Shown: piece after piece, positions 6,514 to 14,564 of the stretch
How positions within the stretch are numbered: the first letter of the stretch is position 1
How the letters are laid out: every line of letters begins with the position of its first letter
NCBI GenBank assembly: GCA_002339135.1
Contig: DDJR01000007.1
Span: forward strand, 1-31,450
Reading direction: 5' to 3'
DNA: 31,450 nucleotides
Origin: Flavobacteriales bacterium UBA2619
GTDB taxonomy: Bacteria > Bacteroidota > Bacteroidia > Flavobacteriales_D > Sanyastnellaceae
The notes under the pieces: generated by a model
The model's input: the letters and a program-made list of their open reading frames with translations, nothing else
Told to the model about the DNA's origin: nothing
Databases searched by the model: none
Program-made: the position numbers and the translations under genes

Positions 6514-6798
6514 TCATGCATGAACCTTCGCAATTTGCCTACGTAGTGCCTCAATAACAGTGTCGGCAGCAGACTCAAAACTTGCTGCATTTCTCTTAGC
6601 AAAAAGCTCTTTACCAGGCATATGCAACTTGATCTCAACCAACTTATTTTCTTTTCCATCTCCCTTTTCGATTCTTAAAAAAACCTCGCCAGAAATTATC
6701 GTGTCATTGAAAATAGTGAGTTTTTGGAGTTTTGACTCTAAAAAAGACAACAACGCTTTGTCAGCGTCGAAATGGATTGAATTGATTTGAACCTGCAT
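6514..6798 (-). CDS. hpf: Ribosome hibernation promoting factor, short form (HPF/YfiA family)
   Basis: A 94-residue protein of the sigma-54 modulation/S30EA family, which binds the 30S decoding centre and stores ribosomes in slow growth. It starts MQVQINSIHFDADKALLSFLESKLQKL and shows the family beta-alpha-beta pattern with VEIKLHMPGKELFAKRNAASFESAADTVIEALRRQI. It lacks the C-terminal dimerisation domain of long HPF, so any 100S formation would need another partner. It lies 11 bases after xerC and is closed by a terminator, so the two are probably one transcript. No gene-specific promoter is visible. Confidence 0.9.
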   Translation of the reverse strand: MQVQINSIHFDADKALLSFLESKLQKLTIFNDTIISGEVFLRIEKGDGKENKLVEIKLHMPGKELFAKRNAASFESAADTVIEALRRQIAKVHA

Positions 6799-6809
6799 TA
6801 AAAATAAAA

Positions 6810-7712
6810 TTAGCTACCATCCCTTGATCGTCTATCAAGAGGGCTAGCTCGATGAAACTCTTTCAACTTTGCCATTGTGTGATGAGTATAAACCTGCGTT
6901 GAAGAAAGACTCGCATGACCGAGCAACTCTTTCACCGCAGCAAGCTCAGCACCATTGTTTAACAAATGCGTGGCGAAGGTGTGTCTTAAAACGTGAGGGC
7001 TACACTTCTGCAACGAACTCACCATACTAAGGTAATAATTTACTCTACGATAAACAAACGATGGGTAAAGAGATTTACCTGAATCTGTCACAAACAAATG
7101 ATCACTGACAAACGGCCTGTCAACAACATGGGCTAAAATACTCTTAATAGTCTGTGGCATAACGGGTACAAGTCTTTCTTTGGCACCCTTACCGTATACC
7201 TTTAAATATTTGCGACCTTCATCCAGATTTGGAATCTTTAAATTTATTAATTCACTCAGCCTTATTCCAGTCTCATACAACAAAGCCAACATTGACCTGT
7301 CTCTCCTCCCCATCCAGTCTGAATGAAAGACACTTTCATTTAACAACTCTCGCATAGCATGTTCGGGAACTACTTCCGGCAATCTCTTCCGAAGCTTTGG
7401 CAGCACCACTGATTCTAATGGATTGTTATTCATTAGACCATTGCGGCGGGCAAACTTTGAAAATGTTCTAAATGCTGAAACTTTTCTATGAATTGTCCTG
7501 GGTGACTTGTCATCTCTCATCATTGAGACCACCCATGAACGTACCCAGTCACTTTCTAAGTTAAATAAATCTTCGGCTTCATAATGATCACCCATAAACA
7601 ACAAAAGCTGATTGATATCAGTTTTGTAGCTGCGCAAAGTGTGCTCTGAACATCTTTTTTCTTTGAGTAAAAAATCGAAGAATTTAGAAATAAAAATAGA
7701 AGACTCTATCAA
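6810..7712 (-). CDS. xerC: Tyrosine recombinase XerC/XerD family
   Basis: Site-specific recombinase of the Xer type, which resolves chromosome dimers at dif near the replication terminus. The 300 residues hold an N-terminal SAM-like core-binding domain (about 8-95, with RCSEHTLRSYKTDI) and the catalytic domain. All catalytic residues are visible: R151 (ETGIRLSE), K175 (GKGAKER), H240 and R243 (HVLRHTFATHLL), H266 (LLGHASLSST) and Y275 (VYTHH). The start must be TTG at 7712, because an in-frame stop lies six bases upstream and the first ATG would remove 39 conserved residues. A lone Xer gene beside hpf and rpsU in a housekeeping block argues against an integrase; whether it is XerC or XerD cannot be settled here. 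Confidence 0.9.
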   Translation of the reverse strand: MIESSIFISKFFDFLLKEKRCSEHTLRSYKTDINQLLLFMGDHYEAEDLFNLESDWVRSWVVSMMRDDKSPRTIHRKVSAFRTFSKFARRNGLMNNNPLESVVLPKLRKRLPEVVPEHAMRELLNESVFHSDWMGRRDRSMLALLYETGIRLSELINLKIPNLDEGRKYLKVYGKGAKERLVPVMPQTIKSILAHVVDRPFVSDHLFVTDSGKSLYPSFVYRRVNYYLSMVSSLQKCSPHVLRHTFATHLLNNGAELAAVKELLGHASLSSTQVYTHHTMAKLKEFHRASPLDRRSRDGS

Positions 7713-7731
7713 AGATTAAATTTTGAACATG

Positions 7732-7767
7732 AAAAAAGCGAGAATGAACACAATCTCGCTTTTTTTT
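7732..7767 (-). terminator. Second (bidirectional) terminator before xerC
   Basis: GCGAGA (7738-7743) pairs with TCTCGC (7754-7759), with A/T-rich flanks extending the stem and six T on the minus strand (eight on the plus). It lies 20 bases upstream of the xerC start, after the rpsU terminator, and could act on either strand. Confidence 0.65.
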
Positions 7768-7805
7768 ACGACAAAAACAAAAGTAATGTCGTCAAAGTTT
7801 TATAT

Positions 7806-7830
7806 AAAAAAATGAAGGCGTAACGCCCTA
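7806..7830 (-). terminator. rpsU terminator overlapping the stop codon
   Basis: On the minus strand the TAG stop of rpsU begins a short hairpin (AG-GGCG, loop TTA, CGCC-TT) followed three bases later by seven T (7812-7806). The stem is short but GC-rich. Confidence 0.65.
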
Positions 7831-8019
7831 TTCTTCTTTTAATGATTTTCCGTTTTTGTAGACAGCCTTTTTCATAGCCTCGCGGTTAAGAAGACTTGGC
7901 TTTACAAACTCACGACGTGAGCGCAATTCCTTCATCTTTTTAGTGCGATCGAACTTCTTCTTAAATCGCTTAAGACAGCGTTCGATGTTGTCGTTTTCTT
8001 TTACTGGGATACTTAGCAT
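7828..8019 (-). CDS. rpsU: Ribosomal protein bS21
   Basis: Small-subunit protein near the anti-Shine-Dalgarno end of 16S rRNA; in Bacteroidota, bS21 together with bS6 and bS18 is known to help hide that end, matching the lack of Shine-Dalgarno sites. At 63 residues it has the normal length, starting MLSIPVKENDNIERCLKRFKKKFDRTK, with the basic C-terminal helix (LLNREAMKKAVYK). The start is ATG 8019; an in-frame opening to 8040 is not supported by the family. It has its own promoter and terminator, so it is a single-gene unit. Confidence 0.97.
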   Translation of the reverse strand: MLSIPVKENDNIERCLKRFKKKFDRTKKMKELRSRREFVKPSLLNREAMKKAVYKNGKSLKEE

Positions 8020-8037
8020 AGTCTGAAAATTGGAGTG

Positions 8038-8068
8038 CAAAGATAGATAAAGATTCTTAACGAACCAA
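8038..8068 (-). promoter_or_regulatory. rpsU promoter
   Basis: TTG (8068-8066), 20 bases, then TATCTTTG (8045-8038) on the minus strand: an exact match to the Bacteroidota consensus. The -33 part lies within the last codons of the acyl-CoA dehydrogenase gene. The predicted start is near 8033, giving a leader of about 13 bases. Confidence 0.7.
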
Positions 8069-9196
8069 TTCTCTAGCGATTACTAATTTCTGAATTTCTG
8101 ATGTTCCCTCTCCGATAGTACATAGCTTAGAATCTCTGTAAAACTTCTCGGCCGGAAAATCCTTGATATAACCATAACCTCCCAGAATTTGGACGGCTTC
8201 AGTCGCTACTCTCACAGCGACTTCACTTGTTTCATATTTGGCCATGGCACTCGTAAGAGTACATGGTTTTCCAGCATTTTTCAACTCGCATGCTTTTAAA
8301 AGAAGAAGATCCGAAGCTTCAATGGCCACTGCCATGTCTGCCAATTTAAAAGCAATTGCTTGAAATCTTGAAATGGATTGACCAAATTGTTCTCTTTCTT
8401 TTGCATACTCCAGCGCAGTATGGTAAGCACCTTGAGCAATTCCTAACCCTAAAGCACCGATACTAATTCGACCTCCATCTAAGATCTTCATTGCCTGTAT
8501 AAAACCCTCACCGACTTCACCTAATATTTGAGACTTGTGGACCCGACAATTGTCAAAGATCATCTCAGCAGTCTCACTGGATCTCATTCCTAATTTATTT
8601 TCTTTTTTTCCACCAGAAAAACCAGAAGCAGATCTCTCGACAACAAAAGCAGTGATTCCATGACTGTCTAAAAGCTCACCTGTACGGACAAGAACAACTG
8701 CAACATCTGAACAAATACCGTGGGTGATAAAATTCTTTGTCCCATTGATTACCCAATAGTCGTCATCCTGCTTCGCTACACACTGCATGCGCATTGCATC
8801 AGAACCGGTGTTTGCTTCAGTTAACCCCCAAGCGCCAATCCATTCAGCTGTAGCAAGCTTGGGTAAATATTTTTTCTTTTGCTCTTCAGATCCAAACTGC
8901 AAGATGTGACCTGTACAAAGACTATTGTGTGCAGCCATACTTAAACCAATCGAGCCACAAACTCTAGAAACTTCCTCAATAGCTATCTTATATTCTACAT
9001 AACCCAGACCTGCACCACCATATTCTTCTGGAACTAACATCCCCATGAGACCAATGTTTCCCATTTCACTAAAAAGTTCGCGTGGAAAAATTTGGCCTTC
9101 GTCCCAAATCATTCTGTTTTGAAGAATGTTTTTCTGTGCAAAATCTGCAACAGAATTTTTAATCATCTTCTGATCGTCTGTTAATTCAAAATTCAT
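8057..9196 (-). CDS. Acyl-CoA dehydrogenase (short/branched-chain type)
   Basis: FAD enzyme that introduces the alpha-beta double bond in acyl-CoA, used in fatty acid or branched-chain amino acid breakdown, passing electrons to ETF. The 379 residues match the family: N-terminal helical domain (ELTDDQKMIKNSVADFAQ), the flavin-contact segment WGLTEANTGSDAMRM, middle beta domain (TKNFITHG), and C-terminal helices with GRISIGALGLGIAQGAYHTAL and the end motif CTIGEGTSEIQKLVIAR. The catalytic base is E363 in GEGTSE; isovaleryl-CoA dehydrogenases instead place the base about 110 residues earlier, so a butyryl/short-chain type is more likely. The exact substrate is not known. It ends just before the rpsU promoter and starts 45 bases after the helix-hairpin-helix gene. 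Confidence 0.93.
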   Translation of the reverse strand: MNFELTDDQKMIKNSVADFAQKNILQNRMIWDEGQIFPRELFSEMGNIGLMGMLVPEEYGGAGLGYVEYKIAIEEVSRVCGSIGLSMAAHNSLCTGHILQFGSEEQKKKYLPKLATAEWIGAWGLTEANTGSDAMRMQCVAKQDDDYWVINGTKNFITHGICSDVAVVLVRTGELLDSHGITAFVVERSASGFSGGKKENKLGMRSSETAEMIFDNCRVHKSQILGEVGEGFIQAMKILDGGRISIGALGLGIAQGAYHTALEYAKEREQFGQSISRFQAIAFKLADMAVAIEASDLLLLKACELKNAGKPCTLTSAMAKYETSEVAVRVATEAVQILGGYGYIKDFPAEKFYRDSKLCTIGEGTSEIQKLVIARELVR

Positions 9197-9241
9197 TCTG
9201 CAAATGTCGTTCGTTAAAGTTATTTTCTAGTAATTAAAATA

Positions 9242-9982
9242 TTAATTCGAACATATTTGTAAATATGGAAGCCAGACACCCCAAAGACTGTCATTCATTT
9301 GGGGCATTAATCGTAAATCTTCGATGTTCACTAATTTGTTGTGTTTCCGAAATCTCTCAATCAATCTAGCTCCTTGAAACTTGATGTATGGATGCCGTTT
9401 CAAAGTCGCCCATGACGCTGAATCAGCACACAACTTAGTAACAGGCAACAGCTCGGAGCGAAACCAGCTTTCTATCTTTTCATAAGCCTCAGTGTCAATT
9501 CCATAAACCTCATTAAGCTGAAAAACGTCGACAAAACCACCTAAAGCTTGTCTAAATTTTACCGTTCTAGAAGCGAGAATAGGTCCAAATACAGGGAGTT
9601 TTTCAAAATCTGCGCTGTCCATTGCATTCAGCTTTAAAGATCCCTGAAGAGGCTGAATTGGACCTGAACTGGAACTAAAGTATTTGCCATCCTTGTGGTT
9701 GCTTTTGAATTTTGACGTATAAGGCTTTCCATATCTTGTAAAGGAATACTTGTCATCGGTGGGTCTAGACGAAACGTGCAAAAGGTTTTCATCAGAAGTC
9801 ACTGGCCAAGTTTCTAAAAGTATGAGAAATGGAGGTACAACTGACACGGCAGACTTTGAGCTAACTGACTCAATGAACCACCCTAAAAGCGATAAAATAA
9901 TGACTATTGAAATTGAGGTTAGATGAAATGCATCGTCTCGATTTGAATCAGTTTGTTTATTTCTTGTATTGAACAATTGCAC
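9242..9982 (-). CDS. Membrane-anchored helix-hairpin-helix protein (ComEA-like)
   Basis: A 246-residue protein with a short cytoplasmic N-terminus, one transmembrane segment (about 22-38, LTSISIVIILSLLGWFI), a low-complexity stretch (75-110) and two helix-hairpin-helix regions (about 117-172, KLPVFGPILASRTVKFRQALGGF; and 186-243, HPYIKFQGARLIERFRKHNKLVNIEDLRLM). HhH repeats bind DNA backbones without sequence preference; in ComEA they receive DNA during uptake. Proteins of this layout are common in Bacteroidota, but their job is not established. The start is GTG 9982, inside the last 26 bases of the symporter gene, so translation is probably coupled. No other start is possible without losing the membrane segment. 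Confidence 0.8.
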   Translation of the reverse strand: MQLFNTRNKQTDSNRDDAFHLTSISIVIILSLLGWFIESVSSKSAVSVVPPFLILLETWPVTSDENLLHVSSRPTDDKYSFTRYGKPYTSKFKSNHKDGKYFSSSSGPIQPLQGSLKLNAMDSADFEKLPVFGPILASRTVKFRQALGGFVDVFQLNEVYGIDTEAYEKIESWFRSELLPVTKLCADSASWATLKRHPYIKFQGARLIERFRKHNKLVNIEDLRLMPQMNDSLWGVWLPYLQICSN

Positions 9983-11522
9983 CTGACTTAACTCTGGCTA
10001 GATAGTCTTTAAGATCAGCTTTAACCTCAGGAGCAAGAAGATATAACCCTAAAACGTTGGGGAAACACATTGCAAATATCATAGCGTCGCCAAAATTAAA
10101 TACACTTTTTGCTGAGATTGCAGAACCTATTATAACGAAAACACAGAAAAGAATTTTATAACTGATGTCTGAAAATTTAGATTCACCAAATAAATATGTC
10201 CACGATTTAAGACCGTAGTAGCTCCAGCTTAGCATCGTAGAAAGAGCAAATAAGATAACAGAAATAGACAGTACGATTGGGAACCAAGAAATCGTTTGGC
10301 TGAATGCTGAAGAAGTAAGTTCGATGGCCATCAAATCTCCTGATTTAGCCAGAGATAAAGCCTCTTCCGCAGAGAACGATCCATAACCTGAAATTACAAT
10401 TACCAGAGCTGTCATCGTACAAATAACCACTGTGTCGATAAACGGCTCTAAAAGACTTACCATACCTTCAGAAACAGGCTCATTGGTCTTTGCTGCTGAG
10501 TGTGCTATGGAAGCTGATCCAATCCCAGCTTCATTTGAGAATGCAGCACGTTTAAATCCTTGAATCATCACACCTATAATCCCACCATACATTGCTCCTG
10601 AATCAAAAGCACCGGAAATGATTTGACTAAATGCGGAAGGAATCGCTGAAAAATTACCTGTCAAAACAATCAGGGCGCTGACGACATAAATACCGACCAT
10701 AAAAGGCACCACCTTGTCTGTGACCTTCGCAATACTTTTAATTCCACCAATAATAATGAGACCTACCACTGCCGCCATAACCGCACCAAATATCCAAGAT
10801 TGTCCGAAGAAGAAAGATTCTGTTCCACCTGTTACAGAAATCAGCTGCTTCGTAGCCTGATTTATCTGGACCATATTCCCTCCTCCTAAAGATCCGCCAA
10901 TACAAGAAATCGCGAACATGACAGCGAGAACCTTACCAAGCTTTCCCATGTTTTTTCCCTTTTTTGCAAGACCGCGACTCAGGTAGTATGATGGACCTCC
11001 TGAGACTGATCCGTCTGAATTTTGAATTCTATACTTTGTTCCGAGTGTGCACTCAATAAATTTTGCGCTCATACCCAAAAGACCCGCCACAATCATCCAA
11101 AAGGTAGCTCCAGGACCTCCAATACTAACAGCGATAGCAACACCAGCAATATTTCCGACTCCAACAGTTCCTGACAAGGCTGCAGTTAAAGCCTGAAAGT
11201 GACTCACCTCGCCAGCTTCTTTAAGGTTGGGGTTGTCAAATTTACCTCTAACAACATCTATGGCATGTTTAAAACCCCTAAAGGAAATGAAATTGAAATA
11301 AATCGTGAAAAATATCGCGCCAACCAAAAGCCAAATAAGAACAAAGGGAACATCATACCCAAATCCTACTGGTACCGTTACAAAAATAACATCCATAATG
11401 CTGTTTGTAACAGGCTCCATATAAGCTTCAATTTGCTCATCAATAGATACGTCCTGTGCAATGGAAAAGAAAGGAGAAAGGACACCAGACAAGATGAAAG
11501 ATATTTTTTTGAATAACGACAT
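9957..11522 (-). CDS. Alanine/glycine:cation symporter (AGCS family)
   Basis: Inner-membrane transporter that imports alanine or glycine with Na+ or H+. The 521 residues contain about ten hydrophobic segments and the family signature near 135-165 (GGPGATFWMIVAGLLGMSAKFIECTLG), preceded by ALSGTVGVGNIAGVA and followed by GIGSASIAHSAA. The N-terminus (MSLFKKISFILSGVLSPFFSIAQ) looks like a signal sequence and adds a periplasmic stretch before the first core helix, a common variant in this phylum. It starts at ATG 11522, 35 bases after the K+ channel gene, and its end overlaps the next gene by 26 bases. Confidence 0.93.
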   Translation of the reverse strand: MSLFKKISFILSGVLSPFFSIAQDVSIDEQIEAYMEPVTNSIMDVIFVTVPVGFGYDVPFVLIWLLVGAIFFTIYFNFISFRGFKHAIDVVRGKFDNPNLKEAGEVSHFQALTAALSGTVGVGNIAGVAIAVSIGGPGATFWMIVAGLLGMSAKFIECTLGTKYRIQNSDGSVSGGPSYYLSRGLAKKGKNMGKLGKVLAVMFAISCIGGSLGGGNMVQINQATKQLISVTGGTESFFFGQSWIFGAVMAAVVGLIIIGGIKSIAKVTDKVVPFMVGIYVVSALIVLTGNFSAIPSAFSQIISGAFDSGAMYGGIIGVMIQGFKRAAFSNEAGIGSASIAHSAAKTNEPVSEGMVSLLEPFIDTVVICTMTALVIVISGYGSFSAEEALSLAKSGDLMAIELTSSAFSQTISWFPIVLSISVILFALSTMLSWSYYGLKSWTYLFGESKFSDISYKILFCVFVIIGSAISAKSVFNFGDAMIFAMCFPNVLGLYLLAPEVKADLKDYLARVKSGAIVQYKK

Positions 11523-11557
11523 ATTTTTAATTTACGGGTTTACATATCATAGAATTG

Positions 11558-12577
11558 TCACTGCGCTAATTTAAGCATTCTATTTAGAGTGTCTATTTGA
11601 TCTGAGGTTCCCAGAACAAACAGTTTACAGGCGCCATCCAAAACGGTGTTTGGACCGGGGTTTATTTTGTATTCACCGCTAGAATGCTTAAGTCCCACAA
11701 CGTTGACACCTGAGATATCTTCCTTTAGAAGATTACCTAGTGTAGACTTGATCTGATTGTGAGGCAACTGTTCCACGGATATTTCTTCTAGATTGATCGA
11801 GTCTCCCCCCTGAATACTCAGGTGATCGAGAAACTCTACAACGTCTGGCATAGCAACTAAGGATGCCATATGTGCACCACCTACCTTGTCAGGCATAATA
11901 ACATTGTCAGCTCCTGCGACTTTTAACTTATTCACCGAGTTCAGTTGTGACGCACGGCTGATAAGTAAAATCTTTTCACTTCTAACTCTAGCGGACAGTA
12001 TCACATACAAATTATGAGCATCAATTGGCATTGTCGCAATTAATGCTTTGGCATTACCAATTCCTGCTTGTTCAATGTTTTGATCGTTCGTTGCATCCCC
12101 TGAAATAACGAGAAACCCTTCTTGTCTTAAGATTTCACATCTGGCCTCGTCTTGTTCGACGATGACGACCGTGGTATCATGATCTCTCAGCTCTGCGACA
12201 GCCATTTCACCAACACGACCATAACCACAAACGATGACGTGGTTTTCTAATTTCGCAATTTCTTTTTTCAATCTAGCAACTTTAAACGTGTTTCTATACT
12301 CACCGTCGACAAAATACGTTGTAAGTGCAGATATCGAATAAGCAAATGCACTAATACTTGATATGATGAGAAAAGATGTGAAAATCATCCCCTCGGGACT
12401 TAGCTCCTTCACCTCTCTAAAACCGACGGTTGAAACTGTAATTACAGTCATATAAAAAGCTTCTATCCAAGAATATCCCTCAATAAAAACAAAGCCTAAA
12501 CTACCCAATAAGATCACTGCTAGAAAGGCAATGAAAGCCAAATATAAACGTTCGAATGATTTTATTTTGATAGACAC
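11558..12577 (-). CDS. Two-TM potassium channel with TrkA-N (RCK) domain
   Basis: Inner-membrane ion channel subunit with a cytoplasmic nucleotide-binding regulator. The 339 residues comprise TM1 (about 10-33), pore loop with filter TVGFRE (50-55), TM2 (62-88), a Rossmann TrkA-N domain starting HVIVCGYGRVGE (GxGxxG at 118-123) and a TrkA-C-like end (about 255-337). The usual K+ filter is TVGYGD; here Phe and Arg replace Tyr and Gly, so ion selectivity is uncertain. The start is GTG 12577; no ATG precedes TM1. A -7 promoter box lies in the 72-base gap after pyrF, and the symporter follows after 35 bases, so both may respond to the same ionic conditions. Confidence 0.9.
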   Translation of the reverse strand: MSIKIKSFERLYLAFIAFLAVILLGSLGFVFIEGYSWIEAFYMTVITVSTVGFREVKELSPEGMIFTSFLIISSISAFAYSISALTTYFVDGEYRNTFKVARLKKEIAKLENHVIVCGYGRVGEMAVAELRDHDTTVVIVEQDEARCEILRQEGFLVISGDATNDQNIEQAGIGNAKALIATMPIDAHNLYVILSARVRSEKILLISRASQLNSVNKLKVAGADNVIMPDKVGGAHMASLVAMPDVVEFLDHLSIQGGDSINLEEISVEQLPHNQIKSTLGNLLKEDISGVNVVGLKHSSGEYKINPGPNTVLDGACKLFVLGTSDQIDTLNRMLKLAQ

Positions 12578-12607
12578 GCTCTAAGCTACGTATTGAAACT
12601 CTGTAGG

Positions 12608-12635
12608 CAAAAATATAATCATAGGGATTTGCAAA
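12608..12635 (-). promoter_or_regulatory. Candidate promoter for the K+ channel gene
   Basis: TATTTTTG (12615-12608, minus strand) matches TAnnTTTG. A TTTG lies upstream at 12635-12632, but the spacing of 16 bases is shorter than the usual 19-21. The predicted start is near 12602, 25 bases before the GTG. Confidence 0.4.
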
Positions 12636-12649
12636 CGACCTTCGTTAAT

Positions 12650-13483
12650 TTACCGATGAAGCGTTAATGCCATCTGCATCGCCAAGTTCTCTGCTTCTTT
12701 TCGTGAAGCTTGGTTGGCGGCATCACACGATGAAGGATTTTCAGAAGCATAAAGGATTCCCCGAGAAGAATTCACCAACAAACCGCATGTAGAATTCAGT
12801 CCCACTTTTGCAACTTCTGACAAAGAACCACCTTGCGCACCGACCCCTGGCACAAGTAAAAATGATTCTGGTACAATTTCTCGAATCCTCGAAATAAGGT
12901 CAGGTCGGGTAGCGCCAACTACAAACATGAGGTTGTCAGTACTTCCCCATGTTAAAGATCTAGACAACACCCGTTCAAAAAGTGGGGGTGTTCCATGAAA
13001 CTCGAAGTCATCTGCTCCTGGATTGGAAGTCAAAGCAAGCAGAATGGTCCACTTGTCTTTTCGATCAGTGAAAGGCCTCACAGAATCTTCACCCATGTAG
13101 GGGGCTACAGTTGCAGCATCAGCTCCGAGACTGTCAAACAAAGCTGAAGCATACTTACTCGCTGTATTCCCAATATCTCCTCTTTTCGCATCGGCAATAA
13201 CAAGACAATCTGCTGGTATTTTATCTACAATTCGATGCAAGGCCTCAATACCTGCAGGACCATAGGATTCAAAAAAAGCGAGGTTGGGCTTAAATGCAAC
13301 TGCGACATGACTGGTGCACGACACGATTGAATTGCAGAACAATTCCAAAGCTTCAACCCCTGCGCCAAAGCAGGATGGAATGCGATCTGGATCCGGATCC
13401 AAACCAACACATAAATAAGATTGTTTTGCTTGAATCGCTTCAAACAATTTATCTCTATCAACTAGGGTTCCTTTTCTTGCCAC
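12650..13483 (-). CDS. pyrF: Orotidine-5'-phosphate decarboxylase
   Basis: Last step of UMP synthesis: OMP to UMP plus CO2. The 277 residues are the longer type 2 form. The first beta strand is YLCVGLDPDPDRIP, FKPN follows, and the catalytic Asp/Lys set is in VIADAKRGDIGNT (DAKRGD at 98-103). Further blocks are VAPYMGEDSV, LVPGVGAQGG and the phosphate-binding NSSRGI near the end. The start is GTG 13483; no upstream ATG exists in frame and the strand-1 region needs most of the sequence after it. It lies 10 bases after prfA in the purM-prfA-pyrF group. Confidence 0.95.
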   Translation of the reverse strand: MARKGTLVDRDKLFEAIQAKQSYLCVGLDPDPDRIPSCFGAGVEALELFCNSIVSCTSHVAVAFKPNLAFFESYGPAGIEALHRIVDKIPADCLVIADAKRGDIGNTASKYASALFDSLGADAATVAPYMGEDSVRPFTDRKDKWTILLALTSNPGADDFEFHGTPPLFERVLSRSLTWGSTDNLMFVVGATRPDLISRIREIVPESFLLVPGVGAQGGSLSEVAKVGLNSTCGLLVNSSRGILYASENPSSCDAANQASRKEAENLAMQMALTLHR

Positions 13484-13493
13484 AACTTAATTC

Positions 13494-14564
13494 TTATATG
13501 TTCTTCAACAATTCCGCTTTTTCTGCAAGATGCAATGCTTCAATCACCTCCGTTAAATCACCTGCAAGAATGGTCGTTAGAGCATGTGAAGTGAAACCAA
13601 TTCTGTGATCTGTGACCCTACCCTGCGGGAAATTATATGTCCTTATTTTTGCGCTTCTGTCACCAGATGAAACAAGCTGTTTGCGGTTTTCGGATCTTTC
13701 TGAATCTTGTTTTTGGCGCTCTTGTTCAAACAATCTTGTTCGCATTACAGACATAGCGTGCTCGAGATTCTTGTGCTGAGAACGACCATCTTGACACTCT
13801 ACAACTAAACCTGTGGGCAAGTGGGTTAACCGCACTGCACTTTCAGTTTTATTGACGTGCTGTCCGCCTGCACCACTTGCACGATACGTATCTCTTCTCA
13901 GATCTGACACCTTCAGTTCAACATCCACTTCCTCAGCTACAGGTAAGATTGCCACAGTAGCCGCCGAGGTGTGAACACGTCCTTGAGATTCTGTAGATGG
14001 AACTCTTTGAACTCTGTGAACGCCACTCTCGAATTTCAACCAACCATACACTCCATCTCCACTCAAATTTACAACGGCTTCTTTCACACCGCCCGATGTC
14101 CCTTCAGAGGAGGAAACAAAGGTGTGTGACCAGCCTTTTGATTCAATATGACGAATGTACATTCGGAGAAGCTCACCAGCAAAAAGAGCTGCTTCATCTC
14201 CTCCAGTACCTGCACGAACTTCGAGAACTACATCTCGATCATCAGCTTCATCACGCGGGAGAAGCATTTCACGTGCAGTTTGGATTACCTCCTCAAGCTT
14301 AACTTGCAACACACCTACTTCTTCTCTTCCCATTTCCCGATACTCAGCATCGTCTGAAGATGCCCATTCTTTTGCCTGAGTTAAGTCATCCCAAACACCT
14401 CTGAACTTTGAGGCATGTTCTGCAATCGGCTCAAGTCTTCGATACTCTCTCATCGCATCGCGGTAGGCGTTGTTATCTGAGATCAAATCAGGATCACCGA
14501 TAGATTTCTCCACCTCTCTGAATCTATCTTGAATAGATTCTAATTTTCCAAGTAATTCCTGCAT
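13494..14564 (-). CDS. prfA: Peptide chain release factor 1
   Basis: Reads UAA and UAG stop codons and triggers peptide release. The 356 residues are full length. The release motif GGQ is at 233-235 (SGAGGQHVNKTESAVRL); its Gln is the methylation target of PrmC. The tripeptide PxT is PST at 189-191 (RVPSTESQGRVH), which marks RF1 rather than RF2 (SPF). The ATG overlaps the purM stop as TAATG, sharing one base, so the two are translationally coupled. Confidence 0.97.
   Translation of the reverse strand: MQELLGKLESIQDRFREVEKSIGDPDLISDNNAYRDAMREYRRLEPIAEHASKFRGVWDDLTQAKEWASSDDAEYREMGREEVGVLQVKLEEVIQTAREMLLPRDEADDRDVVLEVRAGTGGDEAALFAGELLRMYIRHIESKGWSHTFVSSSEGTSGGVKEAVVNLSGDGVYGWLKFESGVHRVQRVPSTESQGRVHTSAATVAILPVAEEVDVELKVSDLRRDTYRASGAGGQHVNKTESAVRLTHLPTGLVVECQDGRSQHKNLEHAMSVMRTRLFEQERQKQDSERSENRKQLVSSGDRSAKIRTYNFPQGRVTDHRIGFTSHALTTILAGDLTEVIEALHLAEKAELLKNI

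Noticed and set aside
6810..7712. Tyrosine recombinase as a sign of an integrated element
   Set aside because: The full catalytic set and length fit housekeeping XerC/D. No att-like repeats or cargo genes are present, the nearby tRNAs are intact, and the neighbours are hpf and rpsU.
13494..14564. Programmed frameshift as in release factor 2
   Set aside because: The gene has the PxT motif of RF1 and one continuous frame; the known frameshift occurs in prfB, not prfA.
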